From NCBI GenBank assembly GCA_030345135.1, contig CP128386.1, positions 3,624,447 to 3,688,446 of the forward strand: a stretch of DNA of 64,000 nucleotides. Reading direction: 5' to 3'. The position numbers and the translations under genes were made by a program. This DNA comes from Chitinophagaceae bacterium DXS. GTDB lineage: Bacteria > Bacteroidota > Bacteroidia > Chitinophagales > Chitinophagaceae. Below the pieces are notes generated by a model that saw nothing but the letters and a program-made list of their open reading frames with translations, had not been told where the DNA came from and did no database searches. Shown in pieces: positions 17,080-25,823 of this stretch (position 1 is the stretch's first letter; every line of letters begins with the position of its first letter).

Positions 17080-18192
17080 TTATAAAAAAATTTCTTCATT
17101 ATGATGTCCATGCTCGTCGTGTGCATGTCCCGCTTCAAACGATTGGCCGATAAATACCGCCGTCAGATTCGTAAATATGAATGCCTGGATAAAGGCAACC
17201 AATATTTCGATCAGATAAATGAATACGGAGAAAGCAATAGACACCGGTGTAAAGCCCCAGCCCGCAACAGTTGACATTTGACCGAAGATAAATATCAATG
17301 ATACGAAGCTCAGAATTACAATGTGGCCCGCGGTCATATTCGCGAAAAGACGTATCATCAACGCTGCAGGCTTAATAAATATACTCAATAATTCAACGGG
17401 AATAAGAATCAGCTTTACAAGGAAAGGAACACCGGGAGGCCAGAAGATGTGTCCCCAGAAGTGACCGTTAGTGCTGATTAAGATAATGATCAGTGACACG
17501 ACAGCCAGAATGCCGGTAAAAGCGATGTTTCCTGTTACGTTCGCTGAACCTGGAATCAAACCGATGATACTGTTAATCAGGATAAAGAAGAATACCGTTA
17601 ACAGGTAAGGCAAATATTTGTCATGCTTGCCATACAGGTTTGGCTTGGCTACATCATCTCTCACAAAAGTGATCACGGGTTCAATAGCATTCTGAAATCC
17701 TGTGGGAGCACTGTCTGCACCGCGTACCTTGTATTTTTTTGCAACGTTCAGCATGATGATCAATAAAAGAATCACGCCTATAAACATCTGAACCACATTT
17801 TTGGTCAGGGAGAAATCGTACACTTTAGCTTCTTCATTTACAGATCCGTCTGCATTAACTGCAACGATCTTGTTTTCTTCCAACTTGTAGCCTTCATATG
17901 CCGCATGGCCATGCTCAAATTTTGAAGATGAAAAAACAGATAAGCCTCTTTCAGGAGAATAAACAATTATCGGCAAAGGAATAGTCGCATGGAAATCACC
18001 CATATCAAAAAAATGGAACTCATGCGAATCTAATACGTGGTGAATAATGGTTTCTCCGGCATTAAACTCAGCCTCAGCGTGCTCGCCTTCTGTGTGTGCA
18101 GGATTCTCCTGCGCGTACAGGCTTTTGGTGCCAAAGGTCAAAAATACGCCGAAAGTCAATGCCAGTAAGAGTTTCAAGCTTTTAGAAGCCAT
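17080..18192 (-). CDS. atpB: F0F1 ATP synthase subunit a
   Basis: I place the start at the internal ATG at 18192 (MASKSLKLLLALTFG), giving 370 residues. A Sec-like signal follows, and a TATCTTTG promoter element lies within the longer open frame, which argues against the upstream start. The Bacteroidota-type protein has an extra N-terminal region of about 100 residues, His/Glu rich, and then five membrane helices. The essential Arg sits in AALMIRLFANMTAGH. The C-terminus is His-rich (HAHDEHGHH). It forms the ion path next to the c ring and is the first gene of the operon. Confidence 0.95.
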   Translation of the reverse strand: MASKSLKLLLALTFGVFLTFGTKSLYAQENPAHTEGEHAEAEFNAGETIIHHVLDSHEFHFFDMGDFHATIPLPIIVYSPERGLSVFSSSKFEHGHAAYEGYKLEENKIVAVNADGSVNEEAKVYDFSLTKNVVQMFIGVILLLIIMLNVAKKYKVRGADSAPTGFQNAIEPVITFVRDDVAKPNLYGKHDKYLPYLLTVFFFILINSIIGLIPGSANVTGNIAFTGILAVVSLIIILISTNGHFWGHIFWPPGVPFLVKLILIPVELLSIFIKPAALMIRLFANMTAGHIVILSFVSLIFIFGQMSTVAGWGFTPVSIAFSVFIYLIEILVAFIQAFIFTNLTAVFIGQSFEAGHAHDEHGHHNEEIFL

Positions 18193-18211
18193 ATCTTGGT
18201 GAAATTTTGCG

Positions 18212-18219
18212 CAAAGATA
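18212..18219 (-). promoter_or_regulatory. -7 element of the ATP synthase operon promoter
   Basis: TATCTTTG on the minus strand matches TAnnTTTG, about 20 bp before the chosen atpB start. No TTG was found at the -33 distance, so this is half a match. It supports the shorter atpB start. Confidence 0.5.
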
Positions 18220-18454
18220 AGGGTGACAGCGCTGAATTGCATAGTATAAGCCGGGAAATTCGAAAATATTTAGCCTTAAAAGGAGCTTTATGCGGGAATT
18301 TCCAAAATTCGGTGTCATCTGGTCATGATTCGGCAAACCGGAACACCAGATTATTAAATTTTATAATAACCGTAAAGAAACCTATTAATAATAGTAATAA
18401 GAAGAAAATCCCGCATTGAGTGGCTGTTTACACCAGATTCAGCGACATTCCCGG

Positions 18455-20293
18455 CTATTTCGCCAGGATCGATCCTTTCTCTTTTTCGAACTGCATGTTA
18501 TGCAATTTGCTGTAAAAGCCGCCGAGTGCGAGTAATTCCTCGTGATTGCCAATCTCTTTTATCACGCCCTTATCCAGCACGATAATTTTATCTGCTTTCC
18601 GGATCGTAGACAACCGGTGCGCAATTACAATTGATGTCCTGTCTGAAATCAACTTTTCAATAGCTTCCTGGATCAGCATTTCGCTTTCAGTATCTATTGA
18701 CGAGGTAGCTTCATCCAGAATTAAAATTGATGGATTGTATAGCAATGCACGGATAAAAGAAATAAGCTGACGCTGACCAAGACTTAAGGTATTGCCTCTT
18801 TCCATCACATTAAAACTGTAGCCGCCGGGCAGGCTCATGATAAATTCATGAACGCCGATGAGCTTTGCGGCTTCGATCACTTTTTCTTTACTTATCTGTG
18901 TATTTCGTAAGGTTATATTATCGAGTATAGAACCTGAAAACAGAAAAACGTCCTGCAGCACCACACCAATGCTGCTTCGTAATACATCCGTGTTATACGT
19001 TTCAATGTTTACACCGTCAACCCTGATCTCACCTTTTTGAATATGATATAATCTGTTGAGCAGACTGATGATAGAAGTTTTGCCACTTCCGGTGTGGCCA
19101 ACCAGCGCCACTACCTCTCCTGGTTTAACCTGGAAGTTGATGTCTTTTAAAACATATTTATCATCAACATAAGCAAAAGAAACATCATCAAACTCAATAG
19201 CACCTTTTATAGATGCAGGAGCGTATGTGCCTTGCTTCTGAATATAGTCCTCATTATCCAGTACTTTGAATACTCTTTCAGCCGCAATCATTCCCATTTG
19301 AAGCACATTGAATTTATCAGCGATCATCCTGAGGGGCCGGAAAATAAGGTTCAGATACAAAATAAATGCAGTAAGCTTGCCCGCAAGACTCATATCCAGC
19401 GGGTAGTTCAGCGCCTTTCCTGCCAGCCACCATACCAGCAAACCGGTGCTGAAAGCCAATACCACTTCCACTACAGGAAAGAAAATTGAATACGCAAAAA
19501 TGGCTTTGATATTCGCGTTGCGGTGATCGCGGTTGATCTTTTTAAATTTATTGAACTCCCTTTCCTCTGCCGCAAACGCCTGAATAACATGCATTCCGGT
19601 CAAATGTTCCTGTACAAAAGCGTTCAGCGCAGCAACTGCATTACGTACTTTAATAAAGCTTTTGTTTACGCTTTCTTTAAAATAATACGTTGCAATAAGC
19701 ATTAAAGGAAATGGTATAAGGCTGATCAATGTGAGCCTCCAATCGGTGTAAAACATTACCACCAGCGTTACAATGATTGAAAGCATATCTGCAATGATCG
19801 GCAATAGCCCGTCAGAAAAAATGTCATTAATACTTTCAATGTCATTGATCGTTCTGGTAGTTAAAGTTCCTATAGGTGTATTATCGAACTGACGCAGATT
19901 AAGCCCCAGTATTTTTTTAAACACCGTCACCCGCAAATCTTTTACTACAGATTGCCCAAGCCAGGCTGTTACAAATGAAAAAAGAAAGCGAACAATAGTT
20001 TCAATAAGCAGGAAAAAAACCTGGAAAACTGTTACGGCAATGATGAATTGGGTAGCATCACTATAATCGCCTTTTAACAACAGAAAATCAAGCCATGAAG
20101 GAATATTAAAATGCTTTCCCGATGCTTTGTCAACCGTTAATTGAATAAGATATGGCCTTACAGGTGTGAAAGCAGCCAGCAGAATTGCCATAGCCACACT
20201 GCTGTAAAATGCTAACCGGTAAGGCTTTACAAACTGGAATACTCTTTTAAGTACTGAAAAATCGAAAATCCTCTTTTTTACTTCTCCGCTCAT
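18455..20293 (-). CDS. ABC exporter, fused permease and ATPase (MsbA-like)
   Basis: From the ATG at 20293 (MSGEVKKRIFDFSVLKRV) the protein has 612 residues: six membrane helices (about 30-320), then an ABC ATPase. The ATPase shows Walker A GHTGSGKTS, signature LSLGQRQLIS, Walker B ILILDEATSSID and a switch His in IVIAHRLS. Such half-transporters work as homodimers, exporting lipids, lipid A precursors or drugs. The signature LSLGQ differs slightly from the usual LSGGQ. A -7 element at 20304 supports this start over the one 22 residues upstream. It is monocistronic and divergent from dnaB. Confidence 0.93.
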   Translation of the reverse strand: MSGEVKKRIFDFSVLKRVFQFVKPYRLAFYSSVAMAILLAAFTPVRPYLIQLTVDKASGKHFNIPSWLDFLLLKGDYSDATQFIIAVTVFQVFFLLIETIVRFLFSFVTAWLGQSVVKDLRVTVFKKILGLNLRQFDNTPIGTLTTRTINDIESINDIFSDGLLPIIADMLSIIVTLVVMFYTDWRLTLISLIPFPLMLIATYYFKESVNKSFIKVRNAVAALNAFVQEHLTGMHVIQAFAAEEREFNKFKKINRDHRNANIKAIFAYSIFFPVVEVVLAFSTGLLVWWLAGKALNYPLDMSLAGKLTAFILYLNLIFRPLRMIADKFNVLQMGMIAAERVFKVLDNEDYIQKQGTYAPASIKGAIEFDDVSFAYVDDKYVLKDINFQVKPGEVVALVGHTGSGKTSIISLLNRLYHIQKGEIRVDGVNIETYNTDVLRSSIGVVLQDVFLFSGSILDNITLRNTQISKEKVIEAAKLIGVHEFIMSLPGGYSFNVMERGNTLSLGQRQLISFIRALLYNPSILILDEATSSIDTESEMLIQEAIEKLISDRTSIVIAHRLSTIRKADKIIVLDKGVIKEIGNHEELLALGGFYSKLHNMQFEKEKGSILAK

Positions 20294-20303
20294 GATGTAG
20301 ATG

Positions 20304-20311
20304 CAAAAATA
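20304..20311 (-). promoter_or_regulatory. -7 element for the ABC exporter gene
   Basis: TATTTTTG on the minus strand fits TAnnTTTG exactly, 10 bp before the ATG at 20293. The -33 element is weak. The leader would be very short. Confidence 0.5.
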
Positions 20312-20356
20312 GTGAAAAGCTGAGAGCTTAAAGCTTATAACCGGGTTGATCAGTGT

Positions 20357-20482
20357 CAAGTCAAAAGTAAAAAGTCAAAATTCAAAAGCTTTAATGCACC
20401 ACCCAAATATTTCTTAAGGCCCAAAAACGGTGTCTCAGGCTCCATAAAGAGATTTTGATTTTTGACTTTTTACTTTTGAATT
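20357..20482. repeat. Heptamer repeat, TTTTGAC family, inverted pair
   Basis: Words like AAAAGTC and AAAATTC (20357-20391), a spacer of about 60 bp, then the inverse words TTTTGAC, TTTTTAC and TTTTGAA (20455-20482). The arms are nearly exact reverse complements. A second pair of the same family is at 61374-61490. This one sits between the divergent starts of the ABC exporter and dnaB. Confidence 0.85.
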
Positions 20483-20875
20483 TAAAAACATATAACAATA
20501 TTTCAACTTCTTTCTATTTACGCAAATTGAGGGGAATGGGCAATTTTTTTAAAAAATTCTTTCTTCACAAACCGATGTGCAATAATCCGTGAAAACTTTT
20601 CTAAATTGTGTATAAAGCCAGCTTTTTTGTTGAATAACCAGGGACGAATGTGGAAACGGCCTTAACAAAAAGTGCATTAATTGTGAAATGAAATAGCTGA
20701 ATATTAATTGAGAAAAATTTTCTACAACAAAAAAGTAGCTGTTATATTCGCCGTCCTTTCTCAATGGGATAACATTTCGGAAACGTTGCGGTAATATTTT
20801 CTTAACACTGGCAGATGGGTAACCCTGAGAGGATTGGTGAACAAATAAGTTTACTAACCTGTTGAATTTTTTGTG
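20483..20875. other. Leader region of dnaB
   Basis: About 390 bp of AT-rich sequence without a supported gene. A 187-residue minus-strand frame that overlaps it runs antisense into dnaB and shows no family motif. Confidence 0.4.
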
Positions 20876-22483
20876 ATGGACATTGCGAATTTGAATAAAG
20901 ATAGGAAGAAGGGACGAAAGCCCTCGATTGATGTTAGCACGATGATGTATGGCAAAATTCCACCCCAGGCCAAAGAACTGGAGGAAGCTGTGCTCGGTGC
21001 GATAATGCTGGAAAAAAGTGCGTTTGACACGGTGGTGGAGATTATAAGGCCGGAGTGTTTCTACGTTGATGCCAATCAACGGATTTTTCGCTGCTTTCAA
21101 TCGCTTGCGCAAAAAAGCATGCCGATTGATATTCTTACTGTAGTAGAAGAACTCAAATCAAAAGAAGAACTGGAAATGGTTGGTGGCCCGTACTATGTAA
21201 CGCGCCTGACCAACGCAGTTGTTTCTACTGCCAATATTGAAGCGCATGCCAGGATAGTTCTGCAAAAATTTATTCAGCGTGAGCTGATCAGAATAAGCGG
21301 AGAAATTATTGGCGATGCTTATGAAGACAGCACCGACGTATTTGACCTGCTGGATGATGCTGAATCAAAAATGTTCAACATCACCAACAACTACCTGAAG
21401 AAGGATTACCAGGACATGGGTACTGTTCTGGCTAAAACGTTAAACCGTATTGATGAGCTTCGTAAAAAAACCGAAGATATTTCCGGTGTTCCAAGTGGTT
21501 TCCCTACGCTCGACAGAGTTACCTATGGATGGCAGCCAACGGATCTTATTATCCTAGCTGCGAGACCTGCCGTGGGTAAAACAGCCTTTGCATTAAACCT
21601 GGCCCGTAATGCTGCAATGAATAGTACAAGACCTACTCCGGTTGGCTTCTTCTCTCTTGAGATGGGTGCGTCACAGCTTGTACAACGTATTCTTTCTGCG
21701 GAGAGTGAGATCATGATGGAAAAGATCGCGCGTGGTAAGCTGGAGGAATATGAATATCAGCAATTGCAGAAAAAGGGTATTGCGAGACTTGAAACTGCGC
21801 CGCTGTTCATTGATGATACAGCCGCTTTGAACATCTTTGAGTTCCGTGCTAAAGCAAGAAGACTTGTAAATAAACATAACGTAGGCTTCATCATCATCGA
21901 CTATCTTCAATTGATGAGTGGTAGCGATAAAGCAGGTAGCCGTGAGCAGGAGATCAGTACTATTTCCCGTACGTTAAAACAATTGGCGAAAGAATTAAAT
22001 ATCCCAATCATTGCACTGAGCCAGTTAAGCCGTGCCGTTGAAACACGTAAAGAAAGTAAGATGCCTCAGTTGAGTGACTTACGTGAATCTGGTGCGATTG
22101 AGCAGGATGCGGATATGGTTATGTTCATTTACCGCCCTGAGTACTACGAAAACATGAGTAATGAAATGGGTGAAAGTACAAAGGGTGAAACACACGTGCG
22201 TATAGCCAAGCACCGTAATGGTTCGCTCGAAACCATCAAACTCCGTGCAATGCTGCACATTCAAAAATTTGAGGAGTGGGATGAAGGCGGCTTACCTGGA
22301 ATGGGCGGCGGAGGAGCAGGAGGAGGAAGCTGGAAACCAATTGGAAGCGGGCCTGCACTTCCTCCCAGCGGAGGTACCCAGGGAGATGACAATGATGGTG
22401 GCGGAAGATTTTTTATTCAGAAAGGCAGCCGCATGAACAGTGGCGATTTTGATGAAGGATTTGAAAGTGATGCACCGTTTTAG
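20876..22483 (+). CDS. dnaB: Replicative DNA helicase
   Basis: A 535-residue hexameric helicase that unwinds DNA at the fork. I start it at ATG 20876 rather than the GTG three bases earlier. The N-terminal DnaB domain (about 25-130, PPQAKELEEAVLGAIML) is followed by a linker and the RecA-like C-domain. That domain has Walker A ARPAVGKT near residue 235, Walker B FIIIDYLQLMSG and the DLRESGAIEQDADMV motif. The C-terminal tail is Gly-rich and ends in acidic residues, usual for Bacteroidota. No intein is present. The stop TAG is the first triplet of a heptamer array. Confidence 0.97.
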   Translation: MDIANLNKDRKKGRKPSIDVSTMMYGKIPPQAKELEEAVLGAIMLEKSAFDTVVEIIRPECFYVDANQRIFRCFQSLAQKSMPIDILTVVEELKSKEELEMVGGPYYVTRLTNAVVSTANIEAHARIVLQKFIQRELIRISGEIIGDAYEDSTDVFDLLDDAESKMFNITNNYLKKDYQDMGTVLAKTLNRIDELRKKTEDISGVPSGFPTLDRVTYGWQPTDLIILAARPAVGKTAFALNLARNAAMNSTRPTPVGFFSLEMGASQLVQRILSAESEIMMEKIARGKLEEYEYQQLQKKGIARLETAPLFIDDTAALNIFEFRAKARRLVNKHNVGFIIIDYLQLMSGSDKAGSREQEISTISRTLKQLAKELNIPIIALSQLSRAVETRKESKMPQLSDLRESGAIEQDADMVMFIYRPEYYENMSNEMGESTKGETHVRIAKHRNGSLETIKLRAMLHIQKFEEWDEGGLPGMGGGGAGGGSWKPIGSGPALPPSGGTQGDDNDGGGRFFIQKGSRMNSGDFDEGFESDAPF

Positions 22484-22517
22484 CTGTGAGCTTTGAGCTA
22501 TCAGCTATGAGCTGGCA
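22481..22517 (+). repeat. Heptamer repeat, AGCTNNN family, at the dnaB stop
   Basis: TAGCTGT, GAGCTTT, GAGCTAT, CAGCTAT, GAGCTGG: five words in strict 7-bp phase. The first word supplies the TAG stop of dnaB. Confidence 0.85.
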
Positions 22518-22568
22518 TTCTTAATACGTGCTGCTAACTTTTTAGACTAAGTTTTATATTTCCATAAG

Positions 22569-22602
22569 AAACCTCTCCATAACCCCGGAGAGGTTTTCTT
22601 TT
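22569..22602 (+). terminator. Terminator after dnaB
   Basis: A perfect 10-bp stem (22569-22578 with 22587-22596, arm AAACCTCTCC) with an 8-nt loop, followed by TTTTCTTTT. It lies 85 bp after the stop, beyond the heptamer array. Confidence 0.85.
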
Positions 22603-22614
22603 GTCATAAGTACT

Positions 22615-22690
22615 CAGCTATTTATCTTAAACCTCACACCCCTAATCTTAGCCTTTGAATTTTAACTTTTGAATTTTGATTTTTGACTTT
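22615..22690 (+). repeat. Mixed heptamer region (AGCT, ACCTCAC and TTTTGAC words)
   Basis: Short remnants of the AGCT and ACCT families (22615-22655) are followed by TTTTGAA / TTTTGAC words (22656-22690). The last TTTTGAC word supplies the -33 element of the rsmE promoter. Confidence 0.7.
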
Positions 22691-22713
22691 CTTACTTTCT
22701 GTAGATATTTTTG
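22682..22713 (+). promoter_or_regulatory. Bacteroidota-type promoter for rsmE
   Basis: TTTG (22682-22685), a 20-bp spacer and TATTTTTG (22706-22713) match the consensus fully. The start codon lies 26 bp further on. The -33 box falls inside the heptamer array, so the repeat contributes to the promoter. Confidence 0.7.
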
Positions 22714-22738
22714 CACAGATAATATGAATTACGGCTAA

Positions 22739-23440
22739 ATGGCATTACCCTACTTTTACGAACCATCAATACAAGTCTCCAATCACACATTTACTTTAAG
22801 TGAAGAAACCAGTAAGCATTGCATTCAGGTGCTGCGAATGCGGGAACAGGAAGGTTTAAAATTAACAGACGGTAAAGGCAATGCATACACAGCTGTTATA
22901 ACACATGCCGATAAAAAGCATACTACAGTAGCCATTCAGGAAATGCTTGTAGAACCTCCGCCACAAAAAAAACTATGCGTCGGCATATCTCTTCTTAAAA
23001 ATGCAAGCCGCTTTGAATGGTTTCTTGAAAAGGCTACCGAAATTGGTGTTACAGAAATTTACCCACTATTGTGTAAGAGAACAGAAAGGCAGCACTTCCG
23101 GCACGACAGACTAAACGGCATTCTTATTGCAGCTATGCTTCAAAGCCAGCAGGTTTGGCTTCCGGTAATGCATGAACCATTGAAATATGCAGACGCGTTG
23201 AACCAAATGAACCATTCTTCTCAATTAATTGCGCATTGTGAAGAAGGTAAAAAAGAACACATCAGAGATCTTTCATTAAGTGAAGACATGTGTATGCTGA
23301 TTGGTCCTGAGGGAGATTTCTCCAGTGAAGAAATCGCGCTGGCGCAACAAAGAAATTATATACCTGTAACTTTAGGCAACACAAGGTTAAGGACGGAAAC
23401 AGCGGCAATAGTAGCCGTAACCCTATTAATAAACAATTAA
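22739..23440 (+). CDS. rsmE: 16S rRNA (uracil-1498-N3)-methyltransferase
   Basis: A 233-residue SPOUT-class methyltransferase. It has the N-terminal PUA-like domain (LSEETSKHCIQVLRMREQEG) and the C-terminal trefoil knot with LIGPEGDFSSEEI and LGNTRLRTETAAIVAV, both diagnostic of RsmE. It methylates U1498 of 16S rRNA in the small subunit, using S-adenosylmethionine. The L,D-transpeptidase gene follows after only 8 bp, so the two are cotranscribed. Confidence 0.96.
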   Translation: MALPYFYEPSIQVSNHTFTLSEETSKHCIQVLRMREQEGLKLTDGKGNAYTAVITHADKKHTTVAIQEMLVEPPPQKKLCVGISLLKNASRFEWFLEKATEIGVTEIYPLLCKRTERQHFRHDRLNGILIAAMLQSQQVWLPVMHEPLKYADALNQMNHSSQLIAHCEEGKKEHIRDLSLSEDMCMLIGPEGDFSSEEIALAQQRNYIPVTLGNTRLRTETAAIVAVTLLINN

Positions 23441-23448
23441 GAACTACT

Positions 23449-25056
23449 ATGAACGGTAAAAGAATTTTAGCTGCGTTGCTGATATTTACAACGGGTGTTT
23501 GGATGGCATGTAGTACACAACCGAAAAAGAAAAAGCCGGTTGTGCAGGATACTACGATCAACATAAGAACGTCCTACAATAACCTCTTTCTTGACAGCAA
23601 TATTGTTAAAAATTTTTTATTGTCCCATGGCCAGTTTGATTCTTTCCATGCTCAATACCTGGATTTTTATAAGCAACGTAATTATGAGTTCGCATGGTTT
23701 GACAGCAGCGGAATTGCTGAACAAACAAGAAACTTTTACAACATGTTGGGTCCTGCGATTGAAACATTGCAGGATAGCGGCCTGTACAATAAATCAATAG
23801 AAAAACTATACACGCTTTTTACTGCAGATACAGTTCATCCGAAAACGAAGGCTCAGATGATTGAAGCTGAATTATCCTTCACCGGTCAGTTCTTTACTTA
23901 TGCAGCCAAAATGTATAAAGGAAGCGATATGGATGTATCTGAATTGGGATGGTTCATTCCCAGGAAAAAGGTTGACCTGACTGCCATACTCGACTCTACA
24001 ATACTCAACAAAGGCAACCCCGTAAATGTTCCGTTAAATAGTCAGTACAACAAATTGCAAACCTATCTGCAGAAATATTATGATCTAAGAAAAATATATC
24101 CGGTAGATACGCTTTCAATGAACGTAAAGAAAATTCAAAAGGGAGACTCATCCTTACTTGTTAAAGAAATTCAGCAACGTCTTTTTTTACTTGGCGATCT
24201 GGAAGACCCCGACACTACCGGTGTTTTTGACACAAGCTTCTTGACTGCTGTTAAACGGTTCCAGGAAAGAATGGGTTTAACGATTGATGGTGTTATCGGC
24301 CAAAAAGTGATTGATGAACTGAATGTTCCCATAAACACACGCATACAACAAATACTTGTCAATCTTGAAAGGGTCCGCTGGCTGCCTGCAGAAAAAGATT
24401 CAATATACATGGTGGTAAATATTCCTGAATACAGGCTGCACGTTTTTCAGGATGGTGAACAAACTTTTAGTATGCGGGTAATTGTGGGTACAGCTGCCAA
24501 CGGAACGGTGGTGTTCAACGGAAACCTAAAGTATATTGTATTCTCCCCTTACTGGAATGTTCCTACAAGCATTGTGAAAAACGAAATTGTACCCGGTATT
24601 CAAAAGAACCCCAACTATATTGCGGAACACAACATGGAAATAACCGGCAATAATGCAGGCTTACCGGTTGTTCGGCAAAAACCCGGAGGAACAAATTCCC
24701 TCGGATTAGTCAAATTTCTTTTTCCAAATACATATGATATCTACCTGCATGATACGCCCAACCGCGATCTTTTCAATTCTTCCAACAGAAGTTTTAGTCA
24801 TGGTTGTATCCGCGTTGGCAACCCCGTAAAACTTGCAGAATTTCTTTTACGTAACGACACGGCCTGGACCAGTCAGAAGATTGACAGCGCCATGCATATG
24901 GATAAAGAAAAATGGGTTACGCTGCAACAATCAGTTCCTGTTTTTATTGTTTACCTGACTGCATGGATAGATCAGGAGAACAAACTGAACTTTAGAAAAG
25001 ACATCTACGGCCACGATGCAAAAATGGCTGACAAGTTGTTTGTGAGGAAGTGGTAG
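23449..25056 (+). CDS. L,D-transpeptidase with peptidoglycan-binding domain (YcbB-like)
   Basis: A 535-residue envelope enzyme. It starts with a hydrophobic lead and a possible lipobox (WMACS). An N-terminal scaffold domain follows, then a PG_binding_1 domain (about 220-290, LFLLGDLEDPDTTGVFD) and the YkuD catalytic domain. The active-site motif SHGCIR has His451, Cys453 and Arg455. YcbB-type enzymes make 3-3 cross-links in peptidoglycan and can bypass beta-lactams. It is cotranscribed with rsmE. Its stop codon is at once followed by heptamer repeats. Confidence 0.93.
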   Translation: MNGKRILAALLIFTTGVWMACSTQPKKKKPVVQDTTINIRTSYNNLFLDSNIVKNFLLSHGQFDSFHAQYLDFYKQRNYEFAWFDSSGIAEQTRNFYNMLGPAIETLQDSGLYNKSIEKLYTLFTADTVHPKTKAQMIEAELSFTGQFFTYAAKMYKGSDMDVSELGWFIPRKKVDLTAILDSTILNKGNPVNVPLNSQYNKLQTYLQKYYDLRKIYPVDTLSMNVKKIQKGDSSLLVKEIQQRLFLLGDLEDPDTTGVFDTSFLTAVKRFQERMGLTIDGVIGQKVIDELNVPINTRIQQILVNLERVRWLPAEKDSIYMVVNIPEYRLHVFQDGEQTFSMRVIVGTAANGTVVFNGNLKYIVFSPYWNVPTSIVKNEIVPGIQKNPNYIAEHNMEITGNNAGLPVVRQKPGGTNSLGLVKFLFPNTYDIYLHDTPNRDLFNSSNRSFSHGCIRVGNPVKLAEFLLRNDTAWTSQKIDSAMHMDKEKWVTLQQSVPVFIVYLTAWIDQENKLNFRKDIYGHDAKMADKLFVRKW

Positions 25057-25135
25057 GGAGCTGCGAGCTGTCAGCTATGAGCTTTGGGTGGCAGGTTTCA
25101 GGTGTAAGGCGTAAGGTTTGAGGTTTGAGGTAAGG
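25057..25135 (+). repeat. Heptamer array that passes from AGCT to AGGT family in phase
   Basis: Words run CGAGCTG, TCAGCTA, TGAGCTT, TGGGTGG, CAGGTTT, CAGGTGT, AAGGCGT, AAGGTTT, GAGGTTT. The 7-bp phase is kept across the change of family. It begins 4 bp after the transpeptidase stop and is mirrored, inverted, at 27727-27815. Confidence 0.85.
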
Positions 25136-25139
25136 GGTC

Positions 25140-25822
25140 ACTCCGCACTTAAAACATCGTCCACCATACACCGTACATCATACATCGTACATCTAACATT
25201 CACTTACGCTGCCGCACCTATGTACTTCGTAACTCGTACTTCGTACTTAAAAATCATCGGGAAGTGCACTAATTTCCGGCTTCAACCCACATCGTACACC
25301 GTACATCATACATCTAACATTTAATCGCGCTGTCGCACCTGTGTACTTCGTAACTCGTACTTCGTACTTAAAAATAATCGGGCAGTGTACTAAACTCCCG
25401 GCTTCAACCCACATCGTACACCGTACATCATACATCTGACATTTAATCGCCCTGTCGCACCTGCGTACTTCGTAACTCGTACTCCGTACTTAAAAATAAT
25501 CGGGCAGTGTACTAAATTCCCGGCTTCAACCCACATCGCACACCGTACATCATACATCTGACATTTAATCGCGCTGCCGCACCTGCGTACTTCGTAACTC
25601 GTACCTCGTACTTAAAAATAATCGGGCAGTGTACTAATTTCCCGGCTTTAACCACATCGTACATCGTACACCTTACATCTAACATTCACTCACGCTCTTG
25701 CACCTGCGTACTTCGTAACTCCTACTTCGTACTTAAAAATCATCGGGCTGGAAACGAAACTTCCGGCCTGGCTCACATCTAAAATCGTACACCGTACATC
25801 GTACATTTCCTTATATTCGTAA
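25140..25822 (+). repeat. Compound tandem array, five units of about 121 bp
   Basis: Anchors (GTACTTCGTAAC) fall at 25222, 25343, 25465, 25587 and 25708, a period of 121-122 bp. Each unit has four parts: a TACGARK-type heptamer block; a spacer with GGGCAGTGTACTAA; a GTACGNT-type heptamer block; and a spacer with CGCTGCCGCACCTGCG. The array ends about 10 bp before the GNAT-like gene. An inverted copy lies downstream of that gene. Confidence 0.9.
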
Positions 25823-25823
25823 A

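Noticed and set aside
18193..18336. Longer atpB start (48 extra codons)
   Set aside because: The extension covers a promoter-like element and precedes a clear signal peptide that starts at the internal Met.
20549..21112. 187-residue minus-strand frame
   Set aside because: It is antisense to the start of dnaB and shows no recognisable domain.
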